Below are positions 1 through 10,539 of a stretch of 64,000 nt of DNA, in pieces; position 1 is the stretch's first letter, and each line of letters begins with the position of its first letter. The notes below the pieces were generated by a model that ran no database searches, was not told where the DNA came from, and saw nothing but the letters and a program-made list of their open reading frames with translations. The DNA is taken from positions 92,493,142 to 92,557,141 of the forward strand of contig OZ022339.1 in the NCBI GenBank assembly GCA_963989245.1. The letters run 5' to 3'. The position numbers and the translations under genes are program-made. Origin of the DNA: Nansenia antarctica (taxonomy: Eukaryota > Chordata > Actinopteri > Argentiniformes > Microstomatidae).

Positions 1-299
1 TTCACCCAGCCACAGAGCTCCGGGACAAGGCCTATCTTTCTGAGGCAATCCTTTGGGTCTTTTGTGTTAGCCTCATGGAAAGTGTCATAGAGAGCATAGT
101 GATCCGAAGATCCCGTTGTAGGGTGTGCATTTATGTCCACGGGCTCCTTTTTCAATTTTAACCAGGGCAGGTTTATTTTCAGCCCACCTTTCTCAGCGGA
201 CTTCAGATTGTCAGGTGTGGCTTCGGTCAGTCTGCCTTCATTTGGTCTGAAGGGCAGTTCTTCGGATTCCCTCAAGTTGGTGTGAGTAGCCAAACCTCT
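1..299 (-). CDS. Exon-like open stretch, product not recognised, runs off left edge
   Basis: Reading the minus strand from position 299 down to 3 gives 99 codons without a stop, open to the window edge. The upstream side has a plausible 3' splice site: the minus strand reads actttgccag just before position 299. The translation is hydrophilic, with a Lys-rich centre (WLKLKKEPVDI) and an acidic/aromatic tail (SSDHYALYDTFHEANTKD). I do not recognise the protein and see no known motif. A 99-codon stretch can stay open by chance (roughly 1 percent), so this is a candidate partial exon, not a proven gene. The next 200 bases to the right are not coding in any frame I could follow. Confidence 0.4.
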
Positions 300-499
300 G
301 GCAAAGTCATATAATATATATACATATTATGGCCACATTTGGAAAGTGTTTAAAAGACAGCAGCATGTCCGCATAATCTCTTGGGCTTTCAGCTCTTATA
401 TTGAACTTAAGCGCATTCACAATTCCACATGGGCACATTATCACTGCCCAGCCGCCTTAACAGGAAAATAAATTGAAATATAAGTACATGATAATATAA

Positions 500-2093
500 G
501 TACACTGGTGATATAAAGTGTAGACTGCTCTGTCCCCTTTCTGCTTGTAGATGACCACAATGTGTGCATCCTTCCAGTCCTGGGGGAGGGTCTCATGTTC
601 CCAGGTGTTGCAGATCAGGAGGTGCAGATGGCGCGTGAGGAGGTACCCTCCGTGTTTGAAAACCTCTGCTGGGATGCCATCGGGTCCAGGGCTTTTATTG
701 TTCTTTAGACCCACAATGGCTTGACGGGTCTCAGAGAAGTGTGGTGGGGTGTCCAGGTGCGTGACTGGTGGCATGTCTGGGAGATTATCCAGAATATGCG
801 GGTCAATGGGGTTGGTGTGATTGAGTAGAGACTCAAAGTGGTTTGCCCACGGGCGAGGATATCATGATGGTCCTTAAAGAGAGTCGAACCGTCGACTGAT
901 CGGACTGGAGCAATCGCCCGCTTCCTGGGGCCATACAATGCTTTGATGGCATCATAAAAACCCTGGGTGTTGTTGCAGTCTGCCAGGCTTTGGATCACCT
1001 TTGCCTTCTGTATCCACCAGGCGTCCTCCATGGCCTGGAGGACGCGCCGGGTTGCTGTTCTTGCTGCAGCAACGACAGCTTTCAAGGTGGGAGAACCAGG
1101 GCAGGACAGGAGAGCTTTGTGGGCTTCATGCTTGGTTTTTAGCAGGGGCTGTATCTTGGCTGAGTTACAGTCAAACCAGTCCTGGTGACGTTTCCTCGTC
1201 TGGCCAAGCGCCTCAGAGGCTGCGCTGTGGATAGCCTGGCACAGAGCTGGCCAGTCAGCTGATTCCTCCGGTATCTTGTCGAGGTTTTCAGCAAGGAGCC
1301 GTCAAAGGTGATCTTTCGAGGTGGGGGTGTTAAGCGCTGCAGAATTTAGTTTCTTTTTGAGCGCTGTCCTCGGTCCATGGGGTTGAATACTCATGAGGAT
1401 TTTGGATCTGACCATGAGGTGATCAGTCCAGCACTCAGCTCCGCGCATGACCTCATACAATCACATAGTCCAGAAGATGCCAATGTTTAGAGCAGGGGTG
1501 CTGCTAGGTGGTTTTTGAACCTGTTCTTCATCTGGAAGATGGTGTTGGTTATAGACCAGGTGGTGTTCTGCACAGAGGGAGAGGAGCCGAAGCCTGTTGT
1601 TATTTATCTTCCCTACTCCATGTCGGCTAATAACTCTGTCCCATACCATCTGCTCCGTACTCACTCTGGCATTTAAGTCTCCCATGAGTATGAGCTTGTC
1701 CGTAGCCGGGGTTTTCTGTAGTATGGAGTTGAGAGCTCGGTAGAAATCCTCTTTGATGTTGAACTCGGCGTCTAAAGTTGGTGCATAAGCACTAATGAGA
1801 GTGGCGAAGCGTACCTTTGCAAAGGGAATGCGCCATGTCATTAGGCGTTTGTTGACGCCGATAGGGGACTCTGGGATGCGTTGCAGCAGTTGGGACTTCA
1901 CAGCAAAGCCTACTCCATGGATGTGGCGAGTGCCTTCAGGGATCCCCTTCCAGAAGAAGGTGTACCCTGCACCAACCTCTGTCAGGGAGTCCTCTCCATA
2001 TAGTCTGGTCTCGCTGAGAGCTGCAATGTCAATGTTATACCTTGCGAGCTCCAGGGCCCTAACCCTGGGGGGAGGGGCAAGAAGCTTGCACAT
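500..2093 (-). mobile_element. APE-type non-LTR retrotransposon (CFDP2/RTE-like), truncated
   Basis: Minus strand. From 2093 down to about 1461 the translation is an apurinic-type endonuclease domain: AALSETRLYGEDSL near the start, then LILMGDLNARV, the usual Asp/Asn catalytic pair. From about 1085 to 850 there is the linker region (CNNTQGFYDAIKALYGPRKR), and at 770-540 the first reverse-transcriptase block (NNKSPGPDGIPAEVFKHGG, then DWKDAHIVVIYKQKGDRA). Homology stops near 525, before the YADD box, so the 3' half is missing rather than the 5' half. Several frameshifts separate the blocks. This endonuclease wording is what fish annotations often call craniofacial-development-protein-2-like; the clade (RTE-like) is my inference. 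Dead element. Confidence 0.75.
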
Positions 2094-2099
2094 AGGTAG

Positions 2100-2470
2100 G
2101 GATAAAGGTGAGGGTGTGCCTGTGCAGTCTTCACTTCCACCATCTTCACTCCTTCCAGGTAGACATCCAGTGGCATGAGAGAACCCATGACGACCTTCGT
2201 CTGGCGGGAGTTGCAGGGGGATGCTGGTGGTCCGGTCTGTACCCCCCCGGGTTTACCCACGTGGCCGCCTTCGCAGCTGTTGTGGTCGTTCTCACACCCA
2301 CCATCTTCCGACTGCTCCACCGTTGAGGTCTTCTGGGATCTTCTGGAATCACTCTTGGTCTGGGCCTCTACCCTTCGACCTGTTCGGCTTGGGTGACCCT
2401 GACCCTTCAAGATGCACATAGGCCCATACCTAGACATGCACATAATGTACTGTACACACATAGCTATGTC
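2100..2470 (-). other. Possible 5' part of the preceding LINE
   Basis: Directly upstream (in minus sense) of the endonuclease. It is open for most of its length in one minus frame and rich in charged residues, but I could not match it to a domain. It may be the 5' leader of the same LINE. Confidence 0.25.
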
Positions 2471-2476
2471 CAATCG

Positions 2477-2498
2477 CACACACACACACACACACACC
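2477..2498 (+). repeat. (CA)n microsatellite
   Basis: About eleven CA units, followed by further CACACT-rich sequence up to about 2585. Confidence 0.9.
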
Positions 2499-2699
2499 CT
2501 CTATTATGTGAACACAATGTAATTGAATACACTCAGACTCACACCCACTTACTCTCTAACTCACACATCACACTTTCTCTCTCACACCATTCCTTGTGAT
2601 TTACGGCCCACTTCATACCCAGTGTACAGGAGGTGGTCATCTCCAACTCTGACCCTGTACTGCAGCTCAGGGACCAGGCCGCAGCAGTAGGCAGCAAGG

Positions 2700-3635
2700 C
2701 AGCCAGAAACCTCCACTGCAAATGGCCACTGCACTGTCAATCTTCACTTTGAAGACAGTTTTAACACTTTATGCCTTGAAGGACTGGGGTGCACAACAGA
2801 GCCACCTTTATATATAATTGTCATCCCCAGCAATCATAGATGTTATAGTGTATGTGCACTGCAGTATCATTCAGAGCAATATGGGTTTGGCTTATCAAAA
2901 TAATGTAGTATATTTACTGCAATACAGTGGCACTTAGAGTAAACATTCTTAAGTTGCAGATGAATTGAGCGGAAAACAATATGAGCCGATGTCAATCAGA
3001 TACTGAGAAAGAGGATGTGATTCTATTGAAAACATGTCACTGTGGGTGCAGTTATGTGCTCGCTCTGTGATAACATACAGAGAGCATAGCTATATATGGA
3101 AAGAATCCCAGAATAAAAGCCCAGAACAGTTTGAGATCAGAGCAAGGTTTTAAAGATTGACACCGAGTCTCTGTATGAATTAGACCTACATATACCCAGA
3201 ATAGCTGGATTTCTAAAGACAAAATGAATCAATGAAGCAGCTGTAGAAGCTCCCCTATAATGGCTCTCACCGAGGCCCAGTCATCTTAGATAAAAGCCTC
3301 CATAAGGAATCAATACTTCTGAGTAGCTTTACCTCCGATGCCCCAGGCAAGATGTTATACTGGCAGCCTTATTGAACTAGTACCATGCGTGACAATGGTT
3401 CCATTTAGATTCGCCCTATTCAATCAAACCTTATGTCCTGATATGGGTAGAGATATTACAATATTTGTATTGCACTGTAAGAATCATATATATTAATGAA
3501 TCATGTTATAAAAATAGACTCTACTGGATGTGTCACAGAGCAGATGAAGAATGTTTTTTTCCGTTGTTTATCCAGAACCTTCAAGTCATTGGTTCAGATT
3601 GAAAGAGGAATTTATTCATATAAGTATCTAAGCAT
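2700..3635. other. No recognisable gene
   Basis: AT-rich sequence with no long open frame and no repeat that I recognise. Confidence 0.5.
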
Positions 3636-3639
3636 GAGC

Positions 3640-3850
3640 GTGGTGCGGCCTTCACTACTCACCACTGTGACCTCTACAAACTGTTGGGCTCCTCCCTTCA
3701 TACCAGGCGGTTTCTTCACTGGCTTGAATTAATTTATAAGACAATCCTGGGAAAAACACCTCTCTACCTCTCATCTCTCCTGCACTTCTCTCACAATGGT
3801 TACCACTCAAGGTCTAGGGATGAATTGATTCTCTCTCTTCAAACAAGAAA
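3640..3850 (+). mobile_element. LINE C-terminal fragment, left piece
   Basis: With small frameshifts the plus strand reads KTILGKTPLYLSSLLHFSHN and then SRDELILSL, which resembles the C-terminal region of fish LINE reverse transcriptases. A related piece continues at 4668-4835 on the other side of an L2-type insertion. The two pieces overlap at the position coding SRDxLI, so they may be two copies of one family rather than one split copy. Confidence 0.45.
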
Positions 3851-4667
3851 ATAAATCTTGGTGTAATTCTAGACTCCGATCTAAACTTCAACAGCCACAT
3901 AAACTCGATAACTAAATCTGCCTACTATCACCTGAAAAACATAACAAGAATGAAAGGTTTCATGTCCAAGCAATACCTTGAAAAACTCATCCATGCATTT
4001 GTTTTCGAGTAGACTTGATTATTGTAATGCTCTACTAACAGGCCTATCTAAAGGAGATATTCATAAATTGCAGCTCATCCAAAATGCCGCTGCTAGGGTC
4101 CTAACAAAAACAAAGACATTTGAACACATTACACCAATCCTGAGATCCCTGCACTGGCTACCAGTCTCTCAGAGAATTGAATTCAAAATCCTCCTAATTA
4201 CATACAAATCACAAAATGGTCTTGGACAAAAATACATATCAGACCTCCTCCCACCCTATATTCCCGCAAGGTCCCTAAGGTCAGCTGAGACAAATCAGCT
4301 AATAATTCCAAGAGTAAAAACAAAACACGGTGCAGCATGCTCCTGGAGCAAACTCCCCGAAGAAATCAAACAGGCCCCAACCCTTAAAATATTTAAATCT
4401 AAGCTAAAAACCTTCATGTTTTGCGGCAGTTATGATTAAACACAAACACTTCAATCAATGTCTTTTTTTCCATTAACTATTGTCTTATTTAACGTTTTAT
4501 CTATTTACTTCTTACGGTATATTTGCTTTTATTCATTGTCATTTTTATTTTCTTACTATGCTCCTCTTGCTGTATTTTTAAATAATGTATGTAAAGCACT
4601 TTTAATTGCCCCTGTTGTATGAAATGTGCTATACAAATAAACTAGCCTTGCCTTGCCTAGGGATCTC
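3850..4667 (+). mobile_element. L2-clade LINE, 5'-truncated 3' end
   Basis: Plus strand. The translation starts at NLGVILDSDLNFN and continues through SRLDYCNALLTGL, LIQNAAARVLT, LRSLHWLPVSQRIEFKIL and ARSLRSAETN, which is the canonical C-terminal region of fish L2 elements. The stop is at 4437-4439. A 3' UTR follows, ending with the L2 signature tail (aaagcac, tgtgctatacaaataaact, then repeated ccttg). It is a typical 5'-truncated insertion with no RT catalytic box. It sits between two pieces of another LINE. Confidence 0.85.
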
Positions 4668-4835
4668 ATCAGGCTCACTGTCCCAAAAGCCCGCACTGTT
4701 TTCGGGTGCAACCCCTTCCGTTTTGCTGCAGCAAACGATTGGACCACTTTACAAAACACACTCAAACTCACATCACTTACTATCTTCAAACAGAAACTTC
4801 AACAGATTATAGTTGACAGTTGTACCTGGTGATTG
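4668..4835 (+). mobile_element. LINE C-terminal fragment, right piece
   Basis: The plus strand reads RDLIRLTVPKARTVFGCNPF and then WTTLQNTLKLTSLTIFKQKL before a stop, the last part of a LINE ORF of the same kind as 3640-3850. It begins exactly where the L2 tail ends. Confidence 0.45.
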
Positions 4836-4909
4836 CTTTCTCCACTGCCAACTGGCCCGTACCGGGCCATAGTACCCGTACTTATTTTAGCTACCATTCC
4901 TGACTCGGA

Positions 4910-6715
4910 GTGAAAGGTACTATCTCAGGTCCGGTCTTAAACTGGTTCAGGACTTACCTGGCTGACCGAGACTACTTTATAGCCCTTGGTGACCATAAGT
5001 CAAAAAATTATAGCACAACCTGTGGAGTTCCCCAGGGGGCCATTTTAGGACCGTTGCTTTTTAGCCTATACATGCTACCCCTCAGTTCTGTTATCAAGAG
5101 GCATAGCGTTAACTACCACAGCTATGCTGACGACACTCAGCTTTATATCTCAGTAACTCCCAACGACTACAAGATGATCGACCACCTGATAGATTGTATT
5201 GCCGATATTAATATGTGGATGACACAAAACTTTCTCCAACTCAATCAAGAAAAAACAGAGGTATTGATCATTGGCGAGAAAACTGGGAGAGAGAAATTAT
5301 CTGCACACTTGAAAACACTAGCTCTTAACACTAAGTGTCAGGCTAGGAATCTTGGTGTCATAATTGACCCAGATCTAAATTTTGAAACTCATATTAATAA
5401 TACTATTAAAACATCCTTCTACCATCTAAGAAACATCACTAAGGTACAATCATTTCTCTCCCAGGCAGACACTGAAAAACTAATGCATGCGTTTGTTACT
5501 AGTAGGCTAGATTACTGTAATGCTCTCCTGACAGGTCTCCCTAAAAAAATGATTAATAGACTACAAATGGTTCAGAATGCTGCTGCTCGTATCCTTACTA
5601 GGACCAAACGGAGAGCGCACATCACACCACACGTCAGTTATAGAATAGACTTTAAGATCATTTTACTAGTCTATAAATCACTCCACTGCGATGCACCCAA
5701 TTACATGGTGGACATGCTCATAAGATACACACCAGCTAGACCCCTAAGGTCTAGTGGCACGGAACTTTTAATAGTGCCAGAGGCTAGGACAAAGAGATTT
5801 GGAGGATCAGCTTTTAGCATATATGCTCCTAGATTGTGGAACACCCTACCTGAGGGCCTGAGGTTGTCTAAAACTCAGGACATTTTTAAACGTGACCTCA
5901 AAACCTACTTATTCAATGTCGCCTTTTGATACTAAGGGAGACATTGGACATTATAGAACTAGGATCACTAGGCCATTACACCATACTCGTGTTTTGAGAT
6001 TTGTGTTGACAGGAAAATGCTGATGAGGCACTGTCAGCTCCCAGTAGCACCTAGAGCAGTATTGGAACCGGTACAAGGGTGTACCAGGACCACCATCAGG
6101 TTGTATTGCTGTCATCTTTATTGTCTTTATTGTGTTGTTGCATCATAACTGTGCTTAAGATTCTCTTTTGGCAGGACCTGTGACCATGCTGGATGCAGAA
6201 CGATGCAGATATAACACTACATTTATGGACAGTGTGTACGCTGATAATATGCAAGGAACTTTTCCTGGATACATGGTGTACAGGTTTTTTGCCCTTGCTT
6301 GCTTGCTTTGTGCCGGTGGTCCTTGGCCTCCCCTTGGGGCCCCCCGGCTGCCCCTGTGTGCCTGGTCTGTTCCGCCGCCGGGGCACCTGCTTGGCCGTCC
6401 TTGTGCAGGGCCTCTTTGGTCTGTGCTTGCTTGGCTGGGCCGGGTGTGCTGGTGGTGGGGCGGCGGGGGCTCCCCGGGGGGGGGTGTGGGGGCCCACCGC
6501 TGGGTACTGGTAGGCAAACTGGCTAGTAGTCGCTCTGTGTAGAGGGCTGCAAGGGAATTTTGTCCTGGCTATATAGTGTACAGGTTTTTACTTTTGCCTG
6601 CTCGCGGCTCTGTCAGTATTGACTGATTGACTGAAAATGTTCATTGTGTGAAGCGCATTGAGTTGCATCTTGTAAGAAATGCGCTATACAAATAAAAATG
6701 TGATTTGATTTGATC
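4910..6715 (+). mobile_element. L2-clade LINE, 5'-truncated, with long 3' UTR
   Basis: Plus strand. A 339-codon frame (4910-5929) begins inside the reverse transcriptase (GPVLNWFRTYLADRD) and contains CGVPQGAILGPLLFSLY, the catalytic box SYADDTQLY at about 5120-5145, NLGVIIDPDLNFE, TSRLDYCNALLTGL and the terminal LFNVAF. Around 5630 the expected SLHWLPV block is missing, an internal deletion that keeps the frame. The upstream third (endonuclease and first RT blocks) is absent. A 3' UTR with a very G/C-rich stretch (6300-6500) leads to an L2-like tail (gaagcgcattgag, gcgctatacaaataaa, then tgattt repeats) at 6630-6715. Calling it one element from 4910 to 6715 is inference. Confidence 0.75.
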
Positions 6716-6912
6716 CGCGCTACGATGTGACGCTGCAGACCGTCGATTGGTTTGATTGATAAGTGACACGTCATACCTTGTTTACAATGGTCCGAGAGCC
6801 TTGAGACTGAAAGCTCGCAATAAACATAGTTTTTGCACTGATTTGAGTATGCAAATGCTGCTTTTTTGCACTCTATTTGATACTCTTCAGCTGCAGCACC
6901 CCAGCTAAATCT

Positions 6913-7027
6913 GATTGAGAGATTGAGATTGAGATTGAGATTGAGATAACGTTTATTGCCACTATGCATTACACATATAGGAATTTGCTTCGTCACCACA
7001 GCAAGTGCGTTTATACTTTTTTCACAT
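6913..7027 (-). mobile_element. Rex1/Babar-like LINE 3' end, short copy
   Basis: Minus strand. This roughly 110-bp piece ends with tandem copies of attgag and matches 7262-7370 almost base for base across the block cgtttattgccactatgc. It is an extremely 5'-truncated copy of the same LINE family as the long element to its right. Confidence 0.8.
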
Positions 7028-7487
7028 GATCACGGATGTGTTAGGATATATCTTTCTTTCAAAGGTTTTATTGTTCATTCTTCTAGCACCAGTTAGTTAG
7101 ATATCTTATCAGTTTTCCTACCCTAAGGCACGTTATCAGTTTGGTACCCTACACAAGACCAATTATAAGGTATTAGGGAGTTACTGTCTGTCTGGGACTG
7201 TTCTGTTTGGCCTTCAAGCCAGGTGCAGCAGAATACTCCTTTCTCAGCTCTCACGTCAAACACAAGACAAGATTCAGATTCAGATTCAGATAACGTTTAT
7301 TGCCACTATGCATTACACATATAGGAATTTGCTTCGTCACCACAGCAAGTGCGTTAATACTTTTTTCACATGTCAAAAAACAGGACAACACAACAACAAC
7401 AACAACAACACAGGACAGACAACAGTGCATTGGATAGTGCGGTATAAAGTATAAAGTGCAGTGCAGAGTTTTTACAGTGAGTCCAGT

Positions 7488-9992
7488 TCAGTCCTGGGCA
7501 GACTTGGGGGCGGGGGGGAGGGGGAAGCCAGAGTCATTTATCAGCCTGGCGGCTGAGGGGTAGAAGCTGAGCCTGTGGCGGGCCTTCAGTGCCTTAGGCA
7601 GCCGCAACCTTCTTCCAGAGGGAAGCAGGGTGAGGAGGCCGTGGCCGGGGTGGAAGGGGTCTGCCATGATCTTCCTTGCCCTCCTCAGAGCCCTGGTGTC
7701 ATGCAGGGAGTTGAGGGAGGGCAAGGGACAGCCGATCACCCTCTCTGCTGAACGTAGCACCCGCTGCGCCTTGTCCTTGGTCGTTGCAGCAGGGAACCAG
7801 GTGATGATGGAGTGGGTGAGGATGGACTCTATGATGGCCGTGTAGAACTGGACCATCATGGACCTCGGCAGCCTGAGTTTCCTCAGCTGCCGGAGGAAGA
7901 ACATCCTCTTCTGGGCTTTCTTTGTGAGGGCCTCGGTGTTCTGCTCCCACTTTAGGTCCCGGGAGATGGTCATGCCTAGAAAGCGGCATGACTCCACGGA
8001 GGCCACCGGGGTACCTACCAGCGTGATGGGAGGGGGCAGGGCTGCTTTCCTTCGAAAGTCCACCACCATCTCCACTGTTTTCAGAGCATTTAGCTCCAGA
8101 TTGTTTAAACTGCACCAGCTCTGCAGCCCCTCGATCTCACCCCTGTAGGCAGATTCGTCCCCCCCGGAGATGAGGCCCACCAGGGTGGTGTCGTCTGCAA
8201 ACTTCAGGAGCTTGACGGAGGGGTGGCGGGAGACACAGCTGTTGGTGTAAAGGGAGAATAGTGCTGGAGACAGGACGCAGCCCTGCGGGGAGCCCGTGCT
8301 GGTGGACCTGGAGCTGGAAATGCTCTTCCCCAGCTTCACCCGCTGAGACCTGTCAGTCAGGAAGTCCGTGATCCACCTGCAGGTGGAGACCGGCACCTGC
8401 AGCAGGGATAGCTGGTGCTCCAGGATGTGTGGGAGGATCGTGTTGAAGGCCGAGCTGAAGTCCACGAACAGGATCCTGGCGTAGTTGCCTGCAGTGTCTA
8501 GGTGTTCTAGTACGTAGTGCAGAGCCATGTTCACGGCGTCCTCCGTGGATCTATTGGCTCTGTACGCGAACTGCAGGGGGTCCAGCACAGGATCCGTGAT
8601 GAGCTTCAGGTAGGCCAGGACAAGGCGCTCCAGGACCTTCATGACGACAGAGGTCAGAGCGACGGGTCTGTAGTCGTTGAGGCCTGTGACCTTGGCCTTC
8701 TTGGGGACGGGGATGATAGTTGATGCCTTGAAGCACGCTGGGACGTGACACAGCTCCAGCGAGGCGTTGAAGATGTGGGTAAACACCGGGGCCAGCTGGT
8801 CGGCGCAGTGCTTCAGGACAGAGGGAGAGACGGAATCCGGACCAGCTGCCTTCCGGGGATTCTGCCTCTTAAACAGTCTGTTTACCTCTCGCACTGTGAC
8901 AGAGAGAGGGGGTGGGGAAAGGGGGGTGGGGGTGGGCGGGGCGGGTGAGGAGGGGGGAGGGAGGGGGGGGGTAGCAGGAGGGACATTGGCCCCCCTGGGG
9001 GACGGGGGTGGTGGTTGTAGCCGGGGGGTGTGGAGGGAGAGGGCGGGGGTGGGCGGGAACCTCTCTTTCTCAAACCTACAATAGAACTCGTTCAGCTCGT
9101 TAGCGAGAGGGAGGTTGTCGGACATCAGCGGGGACCTGGGTTTGTAGTTGGTGATGGTCTTTAGGCCTTTCCAGACGGAGGCGGAATCCCCCTCAGAGAG
9201 CTGTTGCTGCAGCTTCTCCGAAAAGCGATGCTTCGCCTCCTTCACCGCTTTGGCGAACCTGTACTTGGCCTGCTTGACCCGGTCCACGTCCCCACTGCGC
9301 CTAGCCACCTCCTTCTCTGACCTCAGACGCCTGAGTTGGGATGAAAACCAGGGCTTGTCGTTGTTGAAGGACTTCCTGGAGCGGAGGGGGACACACACCT
9401 CCTCGCCAAAGCTGATAAATGATGTAACAGTGTCTGTGTATACATCCAGATTGTTACCAGCCTCTGGCCCCGCCCACTCCACCAAGTCCTGGTCACAGCC
9501 TGCACTCTCCAACCAGGCGCAGAGTCGCTCACATGCCTCACTAGACCACACCCTGAATCGCCGTACAACAGGTTTAGAGAGTTTTAACCTCTGCCTGTAG
9601 CGAGGGATCAGGTGTATGAGGATGTGGTCACTGTAGCCCAGTGCAGCACGGGGGACAGAATGGTAGGCTTGACGAGCTGTACAGTAGCAATGGTCCAGAG
9701 TGTTCACCCCCCTGGTGGGACACGTGACTTGCTGCCTGTATTTGGGGAGCGCCCGGCTAAGATTAGCCTGGTTAAAATCCCCCAAAACAACAACAAAACT
9801 GTCCGGGTAACTACGTTCCACACTCATCAATTGCTCTGCCAGTGTGTCTACTGCTGCGGTGGCGTCAGCATCAGGTGGAATGTAGACACACGCGAGAATG
9901 AATGAGCTGAACTCACGGGGGGAATAGAATGGACGGCAGAGGATGAATAGGGATTCTATAGCCGTGGAACAGTGTTTGTGGAGCACTGTCAC
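7488..9992 (-). CDS. LINE ORF2: endonuclease C-part and reverse transcriptase
   Basis: 834 codons on the minus strand; the printed start is not the true start, because endonuclease homology continues upstream in another frame. In order: endonuclease C-part (LACVYIPPDADATAAVDTLA, VVLGDFNQANLSR, the SDH box in ALGYSDHILIHLIP), a linker with a Pro/Ser-rich insert near residues 320-370, then the RT fingers (RKAAGPDSVSPSVLKHCADQ), RILFVDFSSAFNTI, TGSPQGCVLSPALFSLY and the catalytic LLKFADDTTLVGL (around + 8190), and the C-terminal domain. This enzyme would nick a target and reverse-transcribe its own RNA in the nucleus. The long uninterrupted frame suggests a fairly young copy. Confidence 0.85.
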   Translation of the reverse strand: MTVLHKHCSTAIESLFILCRPFYSPREFSSFILACVYIPPDADATAAVDTLAEQLMSVERSYPDSFVVVLGDFNQANLSRALPKYRQQVTCPTRGVNTLDHCYCTARQAYHSVPRAALGYSDHILIHLIPRYRQRLKLSKPVVRRFRVWSSEACERLCAWLESAGCDQDLVEWAGPEAGNNLDVYTDTVTSFISFGEEVCVPLRSRKSFNNDKPWFSSQLRRLRSEKEVARRSGDVDRVKQAKYRFAKAVKEAKHRFSEKLQQQLSEGDSASVWKGLKTITNYKPRSPLMSDNLPLANELNEFYCRFEKERFPPTPALSLHTPRLQPPPPSPRGANVPPATPPLPPPSSPAPPTPTPLSPPPLSVTVREVNRLFKRQNPRKAAGPDSVSPSVLKHCADQLAPVFTHIFNASLELCHVPACFKASTIIPVPKKAKVTGLNDYRPVALTSVVMKVLERLVLAYLKLITDPVLDPLQFAYRANRSTEDAVNMALHYVLEHLDTAGNYARILFVDFSSAFNTILPHILEHQLSLLQVPVSTCRWITDFLTDRSQRVKLGKSISSSRSTSTGSPQGCVLSPALFSLYTNSCVSRHPSVKLLKFADDTTLVGLISGGDESAYRGEIEGLQSWCSLNNLELNALKTVEMVVDFRRKAALPPPITLVGTPVASVESCRFLGMTISRDLKWEQNTEALTKKAQKRMFFLRQLRKLRLPRSMMVQFYTAIIESILTHSIITWFPAATTKDKAQRVLRSAERVIGCPLPSLNSLHDTRALRRARKIMADPFHPGHGLLTLLPSGRRLRLPKALKARHRLSFYPSAARLINDSGFPLPPAPKSAQD

Positions 9993-10529
9993 CTCGGAAC
10001 TCCAGCACGTTTACAAAGAACATTAACCCCCCTCCCCTAGACTTGCTCACCGCCTCGAAGTCTCTATCAGCCCGGAACGCGGAAAATCCCTCTAGCTCCA
10101 CCGCCTCGTCAGGGACAGATGAAGATAGGTGCGTCTCCGTGAACGCGAAGACAGCCGAGGAGTGGAAGTCGCTGTTCCTTGCAACGAGACACCGGAGTTC
10201 ATCCATTTTATTGCAGAGGGAGTTCACGTTGCTCAGGAATATGCCCGGGAGTGGTGGTCGCATCGCGTCCCTCTCCGCCGAAGGCGAACCAAACAGCCAG
10301 CTCTCCGACCTCGCTGCCTTCTGATCCACCTCACAGCTCTGGCAAAAAACGCGGTCCCCCTCACAAGCATATCCAGAATGTCCGTGGAACGGGTGAGTAG
10401 TTTGGGGAAGATGTCCGGTGGGGTTAAACCCCTCATGTGCAGTAGAACGTCGTTTGTGTACGACGTTAGGCAGGACACAGAGACACAGAACAGACAGAAC
10501 ACAACAAACTGTAGCGACATAGCAGCCAT
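9913..10529 (-). pseudogene. Frameshifted N-terminal part of the Rex1-like ORF
   Basis: Two overlapping minus frames carry the missing start. 10529-10233 begins with a hydrophobic leader (MAAMSLQFVVFCLFCVSVSC) and continues to RRQRGRRAGCLVRLRRRG; 10329-9913 continues with LPGIFLSNVNSLCNKMDELR, FAFTETHLSSS and SRGGGLMFFVN. Joining them requires one frameshift near 10250-10300 and another near 10000 to enter the 834-codon frame. The layout is what is expected for the first quarter of a Rex1-like endonuclease/RT polyprotein. Confidence 0.7.
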
Positions 10530-10539
10530 TCTCTGCCGG

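Larger units (their letters stand above)
7262..10530 (-). mobile_element. Rex1/Babar-like LINE, near full length
   Basis: Minus strand. The element runs from an N-terminal leader at 10529 through endonuclease, reverse transcriptase and a 3' UTR ending in tandem attcag-type repeats at 7262-7290. The 834-codon ORF (7488-9992) is intact, while the first 180 or so codons are split over two other frames by two small frameshifts near 10250-10300 and 10000. The family is assigned from the endonuclease wording (SNVNSLCNKMDELRCLVARN), the jockey/CR1-like RT with FADD, and the fish-typical C-terminus (HPGHGLLTLLPSGRRLR). An oligo-CAA stretch lies in the 3' UTR near 7388-7410. Confidence 0.85.

Noticed and set aside
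6168..6542. Overlapping open frames on both strands in the G/C-rich stretch
   Set aside because: Pro/Gly/Trp-rich translations in several frames come from base composition inside a LINE 3' UTR.
8745..9084. Open frames opposite the Rex1-like ORF
   Set aside because: Shadows of the Pro/Ser-rich linker of the real minus-strand ORF.
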